Notes: a model not told the origin generated them from the sequence alone. 64,000 bases of DNA from Oceanisphaera litoralis (GCF_016907015.1 NZ_JAFBBE010000018.1:29961-93960); one strand, 5' to 3'. Positions 8,714-19,014 are shown, counted from the first letter of the stretch. Program-made: numbers and translations.

Positions 8714-9637
8714 ATGAACACGACCGCGCCCACCCGCTACCTTGGGCGCTTTGCCCCCTCGCCCAGCGGCCCCCTTCACTTCGGCTCTCTGATAGCCGCC
8801 CTCGGCAGCTATCTGCAAGCCAGAAGTCATCGGGGGCAATGGTTGCTGCGTGTCGAAGATCTGGATCCGCCTCGGGAAGTTCCCGGGGCGGCCGATGCCA
8901 TATTGCGCACCCTGGATGCCTTTGGCCTGCACTGGGATGGCACTGCCGTGTATCAGAGTCAGCGACTCGATGCCTACCGGGCCGTGCTGGACGATCTGGC
9001 CCGACGCGGGCTGACTTATCACTGTCATTGTACCCGCAAGATGATAAGCGAAGCCGGTGGCTTTTATCGCGGCCATTGTCGTGATCTTGCTTTACCGGCC
9101 GAGCACGCGGCCCTCCGACTGGTCATGGACCAGCCGGTTTACGGCTTTCATGACCGGCTGCAGGGGGACATCACTGTGCCCATCGCCCTGGCCGAAGAAG
9201 ACTTTATCGTGCGCCGTCGCGACGGGCTCTACGCCTATAATCTGGCGGTGGTGGTCGACGATGCCGAGGCGGGCATTACCGAGGTGGTACGGGGTGCCGA
9301 TCTGCTCGATCCCACGGTGCGCCAGATTGCACTTTACCGGATGCTGAATGCACCGGAACCCGGGTGGCTGCATCTGCCGCTGGCGCTGTATTCGGGCCAT
9401 AAACTGTCCAAGCAGAATCACGCCCCGGCACTGGATGACCGGCAGCCGGGCAAGGCGCTCTGGCATGCGCTGCGTTTTCTCGGACAAGCCCCCCCACCGG
9501 CACTTTTTGGCGCCGGAGCGGCCGAACTACTGCACTGGGCCTGCCGTCACTGGCGTCTGGATCGGGTGCCCGGCAGACCAAATATCGAGCTGAAGTGCGC
9601 AGACAGTTCGCATTTTCAGCGCCCTGCGCTATTATAG
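8714..9637 (+). CDS. gluQ: Glutamyl-Q tRNA(Asp) synthetase
   Basis: Truncated glutamyl-tRNA synthetase paralogue that attaches glutamate to queuosine in the anticodon of tRNA-Asp. It has 307 residues. Class I signatures are the HIGH-like region [16 protein letters not shown] near the N-terminus and GHKLSKQN as the KMSKS-like loop. The zinc site is the CHC...YRGHC cluster at about 111-130. The anticodon-binding domain is absent, as expected. It lies immediately downstream of dksA, the standard arrangement. Confidence 0.95.
   Translation: MNTTAPTRYLGRFAPSPSGPLHFGSLIAALGSYLQARSHRGQWLLRVEDLDPPREVPGAADAILRTLDAFGLHWDGTAVYQSQRLDAYRAVLDDLARRGLTYHCHCTRKMISEAGGFYRGHCRDLALPAEHAALRLVMDQPVYGFHDRLQGDITVPIALAEEDFIVRRRDGLYAYNLAVVVDDAEAGITEVVRGADLLDPTVRQIALYRMLNAPEPGWLHLPLALYSGHKLSKQNHAPALDDRQPGKALWHALRFLGQAPPPALFGAGAAELLHWACRHWRLDRVPGRPNIELKCADSSHFQRPALL
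9607..9635 (+). promoter_or_regulatory. Candidate pcnB promoter inside the gluQ 3' end
   Basis: TTCGCA (9607-9612), a 17-base spacer and TATTAT (9630-9635) lie just before the end of gluQ. Transcription would start near 9642, giving a short leader before the AUU start of pcnB. Confidence 0.35.
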
Positions 9638-9677
9638 TGCGCCGATTTTTTTAGCTTAAGGCCTTGCGAGGTGTCCT

Positions 9678-11066
9678 ATTTTTTCCCAGATTGCTGGCTT
9701 TTGTAGAAAGCTGCTTACCCGACAACAGGAGGCGTTGCCATTGCAACCCGTGGTGCTGAAGCGCGACCAACATGGTATTTCGCGCCGACAAATCAGTGAA
9801 AACGCCCTCAAAGTACTGTATCGCCTGAACAAGGCGGGCTTCGATGCCTACCTGGTCGGTGGTGGTGTGCGTGACTTGCTGCTGGGTCGCCAGCCCAAGG
9901 ATTTCGATGTCTCCACCAACGCCACCCCTGAACAGATCAAGCAGCTTTTCAGCAACTGCCGCCTGGTGGGTCGCCGTTTTCGCCTGGCCCATGTGCTGTT
10001 TGGTCGCGATGTGATCGAGGTGGCCACCTTCCGCGGCCACCATCATCAGGTCAATACCAACAAAAACGTCTCGTCCCAGTCTTCCGAAGGCATGCTGCTG
10101 CGCGACAATGTCTATGGCACCATCGAAGAAGACGCAGAGCGCCGCGACTTTACCGTTAACGCCCTCTATTACAATATTGCCGATTTCAGCGTGGTCGGCT
10201 TTGCCAATGGCATCAAGGATCTGGAAGCTCGTCGTCTGGAACTGATCGGTGACCCGGAAACCCGCTACCGGGAAGACCCGGTGCGCATGATCCGGGCGGT
10301 CCGTTTTTCCGCCAAGCTGGGTCTGACCATCAGCCCCCGCACGGAAGCGCCCATTCACAACCTGGCGCCGCTGCTGGCCGACATTCCCCCGGCCCGATTG
10401 TTCGAAGAAACCCTCAAGCTGTTTCTTGCCGGCCACGGTCTGGAAACCTATCGTCAGTTGCAGCAATACGGCCTCTTTGCGCCGCTGTTTCCGGAAGCCG
10501 CCGAGGTGATGGGCACGGGCAAGAATCGCTACGGTCGCTTTATCGAGCTGGCGCTGACCAATACCGATGAACGTATCGCCCAGGAGATGCGGGTGACCCC
10601 GGCCTTCCTGTACGCCGCCCTGCTGTGGGGGCCGGTGGAAACCCGCACCCAGGCCTTCATGAATGAAGGCGGCCTGAACCATTACGACGCTTTCATGCTG
10701 GCGACCGATGATGTGCTGGGTCGACAGGTGAAAACCGTCGCCATTCCTCGTCGTTTCAGCTCGGTGGTCCGCGATATCTGGCAACTGCAGGATCGTCTCA
10801 CCAAGCGCAGCGGCAAGCGACCGCACCGTCTGCTCGAGCATCCCAAGTTCCGCGCCGGCTACGACTTCTTGCTGCTGCGTGCCGAACTGGACCCGAGACT
10901 CAAGGAGCTGGCCGAATGGTGGACCGATTTTCAGGTCGCCAATCCGGTCGAGCGGCACCCGCAGGCCCGGAGCACACAAGATCGCCCTGCCACGGCCAGC
11001 GAGTCCGAACCGCGCAAGCCCCGCAAGCGGCCGCGTCGTCGTCCGCGTCGGAAAAAAGACGCGTGA
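9678..11066 (+). CDS. pcnB: Poly(A) polymerase I, probable AUU start
   Basis: Adds 3' poly(A) tails that mark RNA for decay. The nucleotidyltransferase core shows LVGGGVRDLLLG and DFDVSTNATPEQ, then RRFRLAHV and REDPVRMIRAVRF, and a very basic C-terminus ([17 protein letters not shown]). The first NTG-type start is TTG 9735 or 9741, but the frame stays open upstream. It reads FSQIAGFCRKLLTRQQ, which lines up with the E. coli N-terminus FTRVANFCRKVLSREE as I recall it. The codon at the matching first position is ATT (9678-9680), with GAGG (9668-9671) six bases before. E. coli pcnB is known to use AUU. From ATT the protein has 462 residues (E. coli 465). TTG 9741, eight bases after AGGAGG, is the main alternative. 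Confidence 0.9.
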   Translation: MFSQIAGFCRKLLTRQQEALPLQPVVLKRDQHGISRRQISENALKVLYRLNKAGFDAYLVGGGVRDLLLGRQPKDFDVSTNATPEQIKQLFSNCRLVGRRFRLAHVLFGRDVIEVATFRGHHHQVNTNKNVSSQSSEGMLLRDNVYGTIEEDAERRDFTVNALYYNIADFSVVGFANGIKDLEARRLELIGDPETRYREDPVRMIRAVRFSAKLGLTISPRTEAPIHNLAPLLADIPPARLFEETLKLFLAGHGLETYRQLQQYGLFAPLFPEAAEVMGTGKNRYGRFIELALTNTDERIAQEMRVTPAFLYAALLWGPVETRTQAFMNEGGLNHYDAFMLATDDVLGRQVKTVAIPRRFSSVVRDIWQLQDRLTKRSGKRPHRLLEHPKFRAGYDFLLLRAELDPRLKELAEWWTDFQVANPVERHPQARSTQDRPATASESEPRKPRKRPRRRPRRKKDA

Positions 11067-11551
11067 CCCCCGTCTTTGTCGCCCTCGGCGCCAACCTGGG
11101 CGAACCGCTGGCACACATCAGGGCGGCTCAGCTCGCCCTGGCCTCGCTGGCCACACCGGGCAGCCTGCGGCATTCGCCGCTGTACCGGAGTCTGCCCATG
11201 GGGCCGGCGGATCAGCCGCCCTATATCAACGGGGTATCGATGTTTGATACCCGACTCGAGCCACATGAGCTGCTGGATGCGTTACAACGCATAGAGCAGG
11301 CCCACGGCCGGGTACGCAAGGAAGAACGCTGGGGGCCGCGCACCCTGGATCTGGACATGCTGCTCTATGGCGAACGCCACATAGAAGATGAACGGCTGAC
11401 GGTCCCCCACTATGGCATGAAGCAACGGGAATTTGTGCTTTACCCGCTGGCGGATCTGGCCCCGGGCCTGATACTGCCTTGCGGCACTCCCCTGGCCCGG
11501 CTGCTGCAACAGTGCCCGGTCAACAGCATGACCCGACTGCCCCCGCAGTAA
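11063..11551 (+). CDS. folK: 6-hydroxymethyl-7,8-dihydropterin pyrophosphokinase
   Basis: Transfers pyrophosphate from ATP to hydroxymethyldihydropterin in folate synthesis. It has 162 residues, typical for HPPK. Family blocks are [48 protein letters not shown] (nucleotide and metal site) and [18 protein letters not shown]. The start is GTG 11063-11065, overlapping the pcnB stop as GTGA, which indicates translational coupling. An open frame reaches further upstream inside pcnB but lacks family sequence. It is followed by panB 11 bases on. Confidence 0.95.
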   Translation: MTPVFVALGANLGEPLAHIRAAQLALASLATPGSLRHSPLYRSLPMGPADQPPYINGVSMFDTRLEPHELLDALQRIEQAHGRVRKEERWGPRTLDLDMLLYGERHIEDERLTVPHYGMKQREFVLYPLADLAPGLILPCGTPLARLLQQCPVNSMTRLPPQ

Positions 11552-11562
11552 AGGAATCACTC

Positions 11563-12357
11563 ATGAATAAAATCACCACGGCGCACCTGCTGGCGATGAA
11601 ACAGGCCCGGCAGAAAATCGCCATGATCACCGCCTACGATGCCACCTTTGCCCAGCTGTTCGAACAGGCCGGCGTGCATGCCATTCTGATCGGCGACTCG
11701 CTCGGCATGGTGCTGCAGGGTGAAGACAGCACCCTCAAGGTGACGGTCGGGGATATCGCCTATCACACCAGATCTGTGGCCAATGGCTGTAAAAAATCGC
11801 TGATCGTCGCCGACATGCCGTTCATGAGTTACAGCAATCCGGAGCAGGCCTGTGCCAGCGCCGCCGCCCTGATGCGGGCCGGTGCCCACATGGTCAAGCT
11901 GGAAGGCGGCGACTGGCTGACCGAGACCGTCACCCAGCTGACCCGACAGGGCATTCCGGTGTGCGGACACCTGGGCCTGACCCCGCAATCGGTACATGTG
12001 TTCGGCGGCTTCAAGCTGCAGGGCCGCGAGACCGAGCAGGCCGAGCAAATCAAACGCCATGCCGGGGCGCTGGAAGCCGCCGGCATTCAACTGCTGGTGC
12101 TGGAATGCGTGCCAAGCCGGCTTGCCGCCGACATCAGCCAGATGCTGAGCATACCGGTCATCGGCATCGGTGCCGGTGCCGATACCGACGGTCAGGTGCT
12201 GGTCATGCAGGATGCCCTGGGGCTCACCAGCGGCTATGTACCCAGGTTTACCAAGAACTTCCTGGCCGATAACGGCAACGTCAGAGCCGCCATCGAAGCC
12301 TATGTGAGTGATGTGATCGAGGGCCGCTTCCCGGGCCCGGAACACAGTTTCAACTGA
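11563..12357 (+). CDS. panB: 3-methyl-2-oxobutanoate hydroxymethyltransferase
   Basis: First step of pantothenate synthesis: adds a hydroxymethyl group from methylene-tetrahydrofolate to alpha-ketoisovalerate. It has 264 residues, matching the family. Motifs include [59 protein letters not shown] and [21 protein letters not shown] 11563 has AAGGAA seven bases upstream, so the longer open frame from 11479 is not used. Nine bases separate it from panC, so they form one operon. Confidence 0.97.
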   Translation: MNKITTAHLLAMKQARQKIAMITAYDATFAQLFEQAGVHAILIGDSLGMVLQGEDSTLKVTVGDIAYHTRSVANGCKKSLIVADMPFMSYSNPEQACASAAALMRAGAHMVKLEGGDWLTETVTQLTRQGIPVCGHLGLTPQSVHVFGGFKLQGRETEQAEQIKRHAGALEAAGIQLLVLECVPSRLAADISQMLSIPVIGIGAGADTDGQVLVMQDALGLTSGYVPRFTKNFLADNGNVRAAIEAYVSDVIEGRFPGPEHSFN

Positions 12358-12366
12358 GGACAGACA

Positions 12367-13215
12367 ATGCAGTTGGTCAGCACCCTGGATGAATTAAGAG
12401 CCGTCATCAACGGCTGGCGCCGTCACGGCGAGCGTATCGGCTTCGTACCCACCATGGGCAATTTGCACCAGGGGCACCTGGAGCTGGTCAAGCAGGCCAG
12501 ACACCGCTGCGATCGCGTCGTGGTCAGTATCTTCGTCAACCCGCTGCAGTTCGACCGGGCCACCGATCTCGACGCCTATCCGCGCACCCTGGAGCAGGAC
12601 TGCGAGCGGCTGGGTGAACAGGCGGATATCGTCTTTACGCCCACGCCGGCGCTGATGTACCCGAACGGTCAGCAGCAGCAAACCCGGGTCGCGGTACCCG
12701 GCATCGCCGAAGTGCTGGAAGGTGCCCTGCGCCCGGGTCACTTCGACGGTGTCAGCACTGTCGTATGCAAGCTGTTCAACCTGGTACAGCCGGATCTGGC
12801 CTGTTTCGGCGAAAAAGACTACCAGCAGCTGGCGCTGATCCGTAAAATGACCGCCGATCTGAATATGCCGGTCGAGATCCTGGGCGTGCCCACGGTACGC
12901 GCCGAAGACGGCCTGGCACTGAGTTCCCGCAACGGTTATCTGACCGATGCCGAACGTGCTCAGGCCCCCGAGCTTGCCGCCACCATGAACTGGCTGGCCG
13001 GTCGCCTGGCCGACGGCGAACGGGATATTGAACACCTGGCAGCAGCAGGCAGTGCTCGGCTGAACGACGCCGGTTTTCGCACCGACGGCATCGATATCGT
13101 CGATGCGGACAGCCTGCTGCCGTTAACAACGCAGAGTCGGGCCGTCGTCATCCTGATGGCCGCCTTTCTCGGCAAGGCCCGACTGATAGACAATAAAGTC
13201 GTGCCCCTGAAGTGA
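12367..13215 (+). CDS. panC: Pantothenate synthetase
   Basis: Condenses pantoate with beta-alanine using ATP. It has 282 residues (E. coli 283). The HIGH motif appears as H34-Q-G-H37 in [14 protein letters not shown], followed by [31 protein letters not shown] and the KMSKS-equivalent LSSRNGYL. It receives its second substrate from PanD, encoded about 100 bases downstream. Confidence 0.97.
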   Translation: MQLVSTLDELRAVINGWRRHGERIGFVPTMGNLHQGHLELVKQARHRCDRVVVSIFVNPLQFDRATDLDAYPRTLEQDCERLGEQADIVFTPTPALMYPNGQQQQTRVAVPGIAEVLEGALRPGHFDGVSTVVCKLFNLVQPDLACFGEKDYQQLALIRKMTADLNMPVEILGVPTVRAEDGLALSSRNGYLTDAERAQAPELAATMNWLAGRLADGERDIEHLAAAGSARLNDAGFRTDGIDIVDADSLLPLTTQSRAVVILMAAFLGKARLIDNKVVPLK

Positions 13216-13315
13216 CACTCAGCTGTCGCCAGGGAGGAGCCTGATTCCTCTTCTGTGTGCCGGCACCGAACCAGTAAGCCCTCGAGGCAGTAGTAAAAAT
13301 GGAGACAAGATAACA

Positions 13316-13702
13316 ATGGACATGCAACGCATTATGCTCAGAGGCAAGCTGCACCAGGCCCGGGTCACCCACGCCGAGCTGAACTACGAAGGCTCCTGCG
13401 CCATCGATCAGGACCTGCTGGACGCGGTCAATATCCGCGAGTACGAGCAGATCGACATCTACAACATCGAAAACGGCGAGCGCTTTCATACCTACGCCAT
13501 TTCCGGCGAACGTGGCTCCAGGATGATCTCGCTGAACGGCGCCGCCGCCCGCAAGGCCGCCGTGGGCGACCGCATCATCATCTGCGCCTATGCACCGATG
13601 AGCGAGCAGCAGATCGAAAGCTACGATCCCAATCTGGTGTATCTGGATGCGGACAACAACATAGTACGCACCAGCAAGAACATCCCCCTGCAGTTGGCCT
13701 GA
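13316..13702 (+). CDS. panD: Aspartate 1-decarboxylase proenzyme
   Basis: Makes beta-alanine from aspartate. It is a pyruvoyl enzyme that self-cleaves between Gly26 and Ser27 of YEGSCAID to form its catalytic pyruvoyl group. It has 128 residues; starting at Met3 would put the cleaved serine at 25 as in E. coli. I keep the first ATG because GGAG lies 11 bases before it and 17 before the second. The ISxERGSR-type motif ([17 protein letters not shown]) is present. Unlike E. coli, where other genes separate panD from panC, here panB-panC-panD are contiguous. A strong terminator follows. Confidence 0.96.
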   Translation: MDMQRIMLRGKLHQARVTHAELNYEGSCAIDQDLLDAVNIREYEQIDIYNIENGERFHTYAISGERGSRMISLNGAAARKAAVGDRIIICAYAPMSEQQIESYDPNLVYLDADNNIVRTSKNIPLQLA

Positions 13703-13728
13703 TCGCCACCATTACCCGCAGGTAACAG

Positions 13729-13758
13729 AAAAAAGGCAGCCAGTTGGCTGCCTTTTTT
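13729..13758. terminator. Bidirectional terminator between panD and yadH
   Basis: A-run, GGCAGCCA (13735-13742), short loop, TGGCTGCC (13745-13752), then six T. The A-run on the other side makes it work for yadH on the minus strand as well. Confidence 0.92.
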
Positions 13759-13761
13759 CAT

Positions 13762-14535
13762 TCAGGTGCGTAATCCACGCCCGGTGTGGATCAGATACCA
13801 GGCCAGCCCGTAGAACAGGGCGATAAAGCCGATGATGATGCCATAGGCCACGGTCAGCGGCACATCACTGATACCCAGAAAGCCGTAGCGGAAGGCGTTC
13901 ACCATATAGAGCACCGGATTGGCGTGAGAAACGGCCTGCCAGAACTCGGGCAACAGATTGATGGAGTAGAAAACCCCGCCCAGATAGGTCAGCGGCGTCA
14001 GTATGAAGGTCGGAATGATGCTGATGTCGTCGAAGCTGCGGGCAAAAATGGCGTTGAGCAGCCCCGCCAGCGAGAACAGCACCGAGGTCAGAAACACGGT
14101 GAAGATGACGCTGAACAGGTGGCTTATCTGCAGGTCGACAAAAAACAGCGACACCAGGCTGACGATAAATCCCACCAGCAGGCCCCGCACCACGCCGCCG
14201 CCCACATAGCCGGCGATGATCACATAGGTCGGCACCGGCGCCACCAGCAGCTCTTCCACGTTGCGCTGAAACTTGCTGCTGAAGAACGACGAGGCCACGT
14301 TGGAATAGGAGTTGGTGATCACCGACATCATGATCAAACCCGGTACTATGAAGGCCATGTAGGAATGACCGCCCATCTCGCCGATACGGCTGCCGATCAG
14401 GTTGCCGAAAATCACGAAATACAGGGTCATGGTGATGGCCGGCGGCACCAGGGTCTGCACCCAGATCCGGGTAAAGCGTACGATTTCCCGGTGCAATATG
14501 CTGTTGAAAGCAACGTAATAGTGTTTTCCGCTCAT
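13762..14535 (-). CDS. yadH: ABC-2 type transporter permease (YadH family)
   Basis: Inner-membrane permease of 257 residues with six predicted membrane helices and the ABC-2 features NVEELLVAPVPTYVIIAGYV (coupling region) and TFILTPLTYLGGVFYSI. Its partner ATPase YadG lies immediately upstream, and the genes overlap as ATGA (14532-14535). The substrate of YadGH is not known to me. The pair sits between hpt and panD as in E. coli, although the carbonic anhydrase gene found there next to hpt is absent. Confidence 0.9.
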   Translation of the reverse strand: MSGKHYYVAFNSILHREIVRFTRIWVQTLVPPAITMTLYFVIFGNLIGSRIGEMGGHSYMAFIVPGLIMMSVITNSYSNVASSFFSSKFQRNVEELLVAPVPTYVIIAGYVGGGVVRGLLVGFIVSLVSLFFVDLQISHLFSVIFTVFLTSVLFSLAGLLNAIFARSFDDISIIPTFILTPLTYLGGVFYSINLLPEFWQAVSHANPVLYMVNAFRYGFLGISDVPLTVAYGIIIGFIALFYGLAWYLIHTGRGLRT

Positions 14536-15455
14536 GCTGTCGCTCTCCCCTGCTCCACCAAGGTGACAAATAATTCTTCCAGTCGGTTGGCTTTGTTACG
14601 CATACTCAGCACCCGAATACCCTGCTCGTTGAGCTGGGCAAAGACGCCGTTCAACCCCTGATCTTTCTTTACTTCCACTTCAAGGGTGTGATCGTCCAGC
14701 AACTGCCAGTTGAAACCGGACAGAAAGGGTTCGCGGCAGTCGGTAGCCAGGTCCAGAATAAAGGTTTCCACGTTGAGTTTGCCGAGCAACCTCTTCATGC
14801 TGGTGTTCTCGACCAGGCGCCCCTTGTCGATGATGCCGATATTCCGGCACAGCATCTCCGCTTCTTCCAGATAGTGGGTAGTCAGTATGATGGTAATCCC
14901 CTGCTCGTTGATATCCTTGAGAAAATCCCACATGGCCCGGCGAATTTCGATATCCACCCCGGCGGTCGGCTCATCCAGAATCAATAGCTTGGGCTCGTGC
15001 ATCAGCGCCCGGGCTATCATCAGTCGTCGCTTCATGCCACCGGACAGGGTGCGGGCAGGAACATCACGCTTGTCCCACAGATCCAGCTGCTTCAGGTAGC
15101 GTTCTGCACGGATCTTGGCCTCTTTACGCTCAACCCCGTACAGGCCGGCCTGGTTGACCACTATCTGGCCGACTTTTTCAAACTGGTTGAAGTTGAACTC
15201 CTGAGGCACCAGCCCAATCTGGGTCTTGGCCTGATTCAGCTGAGTATCGATATCGAAACCGAAGACCTTTACCTTGCCGGCCGTCTTGTTCACCAGAGAA
15301 GAAATAATACCTATGGTGGTGGATTTACCCGCCCCGTTGGGGCCGAGCAGGGCATAAAAATCGCCCTTGTTGACTGTTAGATTTATGCCTTTCAAGGCTT
15401 CTACACCACCGGTGTAGGTCTTGCGCAGGCCATCAATCTCCAGTGCTTTGGTCAT
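14532..15455 (-). CDS. yadG: ABC-2 type transporter ATP-binding protein (YadG family)
   Basis: 307-residue ATPase of the YadGH exporter. It shows Walker A GPNGAGKST (about 38-46), the Q-loop LVPQEFNFNQFE, the signature LSGGMKRRLMIARAL, Walker B KLLILDEPTAG and the switch TTHYLEE. ATG 15453-15455 is preceded by GGAG and matches the E. coli protein start, so the open frame to 15926, which includes sequence antisense and out of frame to hpt, is not the gene. Overlaps yadH by four bases. Confidence 0.93.
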   Translation of the reverse strand: MTKALEIDGLRKTYTGGVEALKGINLTVNKGDFYALLGPNGAGKSTTIGIISSLVNKTAGKVKVFGFDIDTQLNQAKTQIGLVPQEFNFNQFEKVGQIVVNQAGLYGVERKEAKIRAERYLKQLDLWDKRDVPARTLSGGMKRRLMIARALMHEPKLLILDEPTAGVDIEIRRAMWDFLKDINEQGITIILTTHYLEEAEMLCRNIGIIDKGRLVENTSMKRLLGKLNVETFILDLATDCREPFLSGFNWQLLDDHTLEVEVKKDQGLNGVFAQLNEQGIRVLSMRNKANRLEELFVTLVEQGRATA

Positions 15456-15547
15456 TATTGGCTCCATAGAAAAAAGACCCGAGGCAGGTAACGGGCAGAA
15501 GCCCGTCGTCCCGATCCCGGGCAGACTTAGCGAGTAAGCAAGAATAC

Positions 15548-16078
15548 TTAATCGAGCGGTATCACCTTGCCGATATAGGGCAGGTTGCGATAAAGCTGGG
15601 CATAATCGATGCCGTAGCCAACCACGAAATCGTCGGGAACGGTAAAGCCGATCCAGTCTACCGGCACCTCCACTTCGCGCCGCTCGGGTTTGTCGAGCAG
15701 GGAGCAGATGGTCAGTGAGGCCGGGTTGCGCAGCGACAGTATTTCCTTGACCTTGCTCAGGGTGTAGCCGGTATCGATGATGTCTTCGACGATCAACACA
15801 TGCTTGCCGTGGATTTCGTCGTCCAGATCCTTGAGGATCCTCACGTCGCGGTTGCTTTCCATGCTGCTGCCGTAGCTGGAAGCGGTCATGAAATCGAGCC
15901 GTACCGGCAGGGTAAGCTGACGACACAAATCGGCCATAAACACACAGGAGCCGCGCAGTAATCCGACCATCACCAGCTCGTCAACTCCCCGATAATGAGC
16001 GTTGATCTGCTCGCCCAGGGCCTGGATCCTGGCGGTTACTTCATCGGTGCTGATCAGGACTTCTACTCTGTGTTTCAT
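15548..16078 (-). CDS. hpt: Hypoxanthine phosphoribosyltransferase
   Basis: Purine salvage enzyme that joins hypoxanthine (and guanine less well) to PRPP. It has 176 residues, like E. coli Hpt. The PRPP-binding loop [14 protein letters not shown], the flexible loop [15 protein letters not shown] and the base-binding segment [20 protein letters not shown] are intact. It lies upstream of yadG on the same strand with a 92-base gap, so it may have its own transcript. Confidence 0.95.
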   Translation of the reverse strand: MKHRVEVLISTDEVTARIQALGEQINAHYRGVDELVMVGLLRGSCVFMADLCRQLTLPVRLDFMTASSYGSSMESNRDVRILKDLDDEIHGKHVLIVEDIIDTGYTLSKVKEILSLRNPASLTICSLLDKPERREVEVPVDWIGFTVPDDFVVGYGIDYAQLYRNLPYIGKVIPLD

Positions 16079-16176
16079 TGTTTAGCTCCGTTGGGCCTGA
16101 CATGCCCGACTGTGATTAAAGCGGTATTCTAACGGAATTCTCGCTTATCTTCATATCCGGCGTGAGGGGTGAATGG

Positions 16177-16809
16177 TCACTTATGGCCGTAACCCCAGCG
16201 TGGCACCAGCTCCTGCTCCACCTCGAGGTGATCCAGAATACGCGCCACCATGAAATCGACCAGATCCGCTATGGTGCGCGGCTGATGATAAAACCCGGGT
16301 GAGGCCGGCATTATGGTCACGCCCAGACGCGCCAGCTTGAGCAGATTTTCCAGATGCAGCGCCGAAAAGGGCGACTCTCGCGGCACCAGGATCAACTGGC
16401 CCTTTTCCTTGATCACCACATCGGCGGCGCGCTCGATCAGATTGTCGGACGCGCCACTGGCGATGGACGCCACCGTCCCCATGGAGCAGGGGCAAATCAC
16501 CATGCGCCGGGGGGCACCCGAGCCGGAAGCCACCGGCGAAAACCACTCTTCCTTGCCATAGACTTGCAACTGCTCCGCCGCCGCCTGATAACGCTCGCTC
16601 AGCAGGGCCGCCACTTGTTCCGGCTTGCCCGGCCACTGCTCGCCTTCTTCGGTGGCCAGTACCACTCGCGCGGCGCTGGACACCAAAAGGTGCACCTGGA
16701 TGCCGGCGGCCAGCAGCCGCCCCAGCAGCGCCAGCGCATAGGGGGCGCCGGACGCGCCGGACAGGGCCAGGGTTATTTGTCGATGACGCGGGTATTTATG
16801 CGCAGACAT
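16177..16809 (-). CDS. ubiX: Flavin prenyltransferase UbiX
   Basis: Makes prenylated FMN, the cofactor of the ubiquinone decarboxylase UbiD. It has 210 residues. Motifs are [18 protein letters not shown] at the N-terminus (FMN binding), [28 protein letters not shown] and [26 protein letters not shown], ending with [28 protein letters not shown]. Its start overlaps the end of mpl by 14 bases, so the pair is probably co-transcribed. Confidence 0.95.
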   Translation of the reverse strand: MSAHKYPRHRQITLALSGASGAPYALALLGRLLAAGIQVHLLVSSAARVVLATEEGEQWPGKPEQVAALLSERYQAAAEQLQVYGKEEWFSPVASGSGAPRRMVICPCSMGTVASIASGASDNLIERAADVVIKEKGQLILVPRESPFSALHLENLLKLARLGVTIMPASPGFYHQPRTIADLVDFMVARILDHLEVEQELVPRWGYGHK

Positions 16810-18169
16810 GAGCCGCCTCCAGTGCCTGCAGCAGCCGATCGTGAATGCCGCCGAAGCCGCCGTTGCTCATCACCAGTATCTGATCGCCCGGCTGCGCCGC
16901 CTCGACCAGGGCGGAAATCAGCACGTCCAGCTCCTCGAACATCCGTCCCCGGGGGCAGGCATCGGCCACCGCCGCCAGATCCCAGTTCAGGCCCGGGGGC
17001 CGGAACAGATAGGTCTGATCCGCCGCTTGCAGCGAGTCTGCCAGGGGCTGCTGATGCACCCCCATCTTCATGGTGTTGGAACGGGGCTCCAGCACCGCCA
17101 GTACCCGGCCGGCGGCTTGCGCCTTCACCCGAGCCCTGAGCCCGGTCAGGGTCCATTCGATGGCAGTGGGGTGATGGGCAAAATCGTCCCATACCCGAAT
17201 GCCGGCCACCTCGCCTTTCAGTTCCATCCGTCGCTTCGGCGACACGAACAGGCATAGCGACTTGATGGCTTCCGCCACCGGCACCCCCGCATGACGGGCC
17301 GCCGCCAGCGCCATCAGGCCGTTGTGCACGTTATGCAGGCCGATACAGCCCCAGCGCACCTCGCCCATCGGTTTGCCGTCGAGCAGCACCATAAAGTGCC
17401 CGCCATCGGCTTGCAGGGGCTCGGCCTGCCACAGACCCTCTTCACCCAGATATTCCACCTCGCTCCAGCACCCCATGGCCAGCACCTGGTCCAGCGCCGG
17501 TGTGCGGGTGGGCACCAGCACCCGGCCATGGCCGGGTACCATCCGCAACAGATGATGAAACTGCCGCTGGATAGCCGCCAGATCGTCGAAAATATCGGCA
17601 TGATCAAACTCGAGATTGTTGAGGATCAGGGTGCTGGGGCGATAGTGGACAAACTTGGATCGCTTGTCGAAGAAGGCGCTGTCGTATTCGTCGGCCTCGA
17701 TCACGAAGAAGGGCGCCTCGCCCAGGCGGGCGGACACCTCGAAGTTGCCGGGCACGCCACCGATCAGAAAGCCGGGCGCCAGGCCGCAGTCTTCCAGGAT
17801 CCAGGCCAGCATGCCGGCGGTGGTGGTTTTGCCATGGGTGCCGGCCACCGCCAGCACCCAGCGATCCTGCAGCACATGCTCCAGCAGCCACTGGGGGCCC
17901 GAGGTATAGGGAATGCGACGATCCAGCACCGCCTCCACACAGGGGTTGCCCCGGCTCATGGCATTGCCCACCACCACCAGATCCGGCGCCGGATCCAGCT
18001 GGGCGGGATCGTAGCCTTCAATCAGTGCTATGCCCTGCGCTTCAAGCTGGGTGCTCATCGGCGGATAGACATTGGCATCGCTGCCGGTGACGCTATAGCC
18101 CAGCTGTTTGGCCAGTACCGCCAGCCCGCCCATGAAGGTGCCGCAAATACCGAGAATATGAATGTGCAT
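16796..18169 (-). CDS. mpl: UDP-N-acetylmuramate:L-Ala-gamma-D-Glu-meso-DAP ligase
   Basis: Murein-recycling Mur ligase that loads the recovered tripeptide back onto UDP-MurNAc in the cytoplasm. It has 457 residues, as expected. N-terminal nucleotide fold [24 protein letters not shown]-loop [15 protein letters not shown], then [19 protein letters not shown], and the C-terminal domain [23 protein letters not shown] 18167-18169 with AAGGGC upstream gives the family start; an in-frame extension to 18208 does not. It diverges from ppa. Confidence 0.96.
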   Translation of the reverse strand: MHIHILGICGTFMGGLAVLAKQLGYSVTGSDANVYPPMSTQLEAQGIALIEGYDPAQLDPAPDLVVVGNAMSRGNPCVEAVLDRRIPYTSGPQWLLEHVLQDRWVLAVAGTHGKTTTAGMLAWILEDCGLAPGFLIGGVPGNFEVSARLGEAPFFVIEADEYDSAFFDKRSKFVHYRPSTLILNNLEFDHADIFDDLAAIQRQFHHLLRMVPGHGRVLVPTRTPALDQVLAMGCWSEVEYLGEEGLWQAEPLQADGGHFMVLLDGKPMGEVRWGCIGLHNVHNGLMALAAARHAGVPVAEAIKSLCLFVSPKRRMELKGEVAGIRVWDDFAHHPTAIEWTLTGLRARVKAQAAGRVLAVLEPRSNTMKMGVHQQPLADSLQAADQTYLFRPPGLNWDLAAVADACPRGRMFEELDVLISALVEAAQPGDQILVMSNGGFGGIHDRLLQALEAAHVCA

Positions 18170-18255
18170 AAAATGCCCTTGGCTACTGTATTGCACGCAT
18201 TCTAACAATCCGCCGTCGCTTTGGGCACTTGTATGGTGATCTGTGCGACAGCGGT

Positions 18256-18261
18256 TATAAT
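18256..18261 (+). promoter_or_regulatory. Candidate -10 element of ppa
   Basis: A perfect TATAAT in CGGTTATAATG, 114 bases before the ppa start. No good -35 stands at 16-18 bases upstream; TTGTAT lies too far away. Confidence 0.45.
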
Positions 18262-18318
18262 GTGCGCCCGGTAACCGTTAACCATTTGTATAACAGATGT
18301 CCCCCGGCAAGGGTGATA

Positions 18319-18342
18319 AACTCGGTTATCAACTCGGTTATC
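18319..18342 (+). repeat. 12-bp tandem repeat in the ppa leader
   Basis: AACTCGGTTATC occurs twice head to tail (18319-18330 and 18331-18342). The core CGGTTAT also occurs at the -10 region (18253-18259). It lies between the candidate promoter and the ppa ribosome site. Confidence 0.85.
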
Positions 18343-18374
18343 AACCCGTCACAGACAACACTAAAGGAAACGTC

Positions 18375-18905
18375 ATGAGCCTGAACCAGGTACCGGCCGG
18401 AAAGAGCCTGCCCGAAGATATCTATGTAGTGATCGAGATCCCGCAGAATGCCGATCCCATCAAATATGAAGTAGATAAAGACACAGGGGCGATTTTTGTC
18501 GACCGTTTCATGTCTACCCCCATGTTCTATCCCTGCAACTACGGCTACGTAAACCAGACTCTGTCTCTGGACGGTGACCCGGTTGACGTACTGGTACCCA
18601 CGCCGCACCCGCTGGTGCCCGGCTCCGTGATCCGCTGCCGCCCGGTGGGCGTACTGAAGATGACCGACGAGTCCGGTGAAGACGCCAAGATAGTGGCGGT
18701 GCCGCACAGCAAGCTGACCAAGGAATACGACCATATTCAGGACGTCAACGACCTGCCCGAGCTGCTCAAGGCCCAGATCAAGCACTTCTTCGAGCGCTAC
18801 AAGGAGCTGGAAGCCAACAAATGGGTGAAAGTGGAAGGCTGGGAAGATAAAGCCTCGGCCGTTGCCGAGATCATCAGCTCCGCCGAGCGTTACAACCAGG
18901 CCTGA
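18375..18905 (+). CDS. ppa: Inorganic pyrophosphatase (family I)
   Basis: Cytoplasmic Mg-dependent enzyme that hydrolyses pyrophosphate and so drives biosynthesis. It has 176 residues, exactly the E. coli length. The signature with the metal-binding aspartates is DGDPVDVLV, with earlier [19 protein letters not shown] and [18 protein letters not shown] 18375 has AAAGGAAA upstream. The open frame continues to 18297 but only through the repeat-bearing leader. It is followed by an intrinsic terminator. Confidence 0.97.
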   Translation: MSLNQVPAGKSLPEDIYVVIEIPQNADPIKYEVDKDTGAIFVDRFMSTPMFYPCNYGYVNQTLSLDGDPVDVLVPTPHPLVPGSVIRCRPVGVLKMTDESGEDAKIVAVPHSKLTKEYDHIQDVNDLPELLKAQIKHFFERYKELEANKWVKVEGWEDKASAVAEIISSAERYNQA

Positions 18906-18927
18906 TTGCCTGCTGGTGACAAAACGT

Positions 18928-18955
18928 AAAAAGAGCACTTCGGTGCTCTTTTTTT
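18928..18955 (+). terminator. Intrinsic terminator of ppa
   Basis: A-run then GAGCAC (18933-18938), TTCG tetraloop, GTGCTC (18943-18948) and seven T. The A-run extends the stem. Confidence 0.93.
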
Positions 18956-19014
18956 ATGCCGGCGACGAACGCCGCAGACAGCAGATATTGCGAACGGAAC
19001 CCGGCCTGCGGGGC

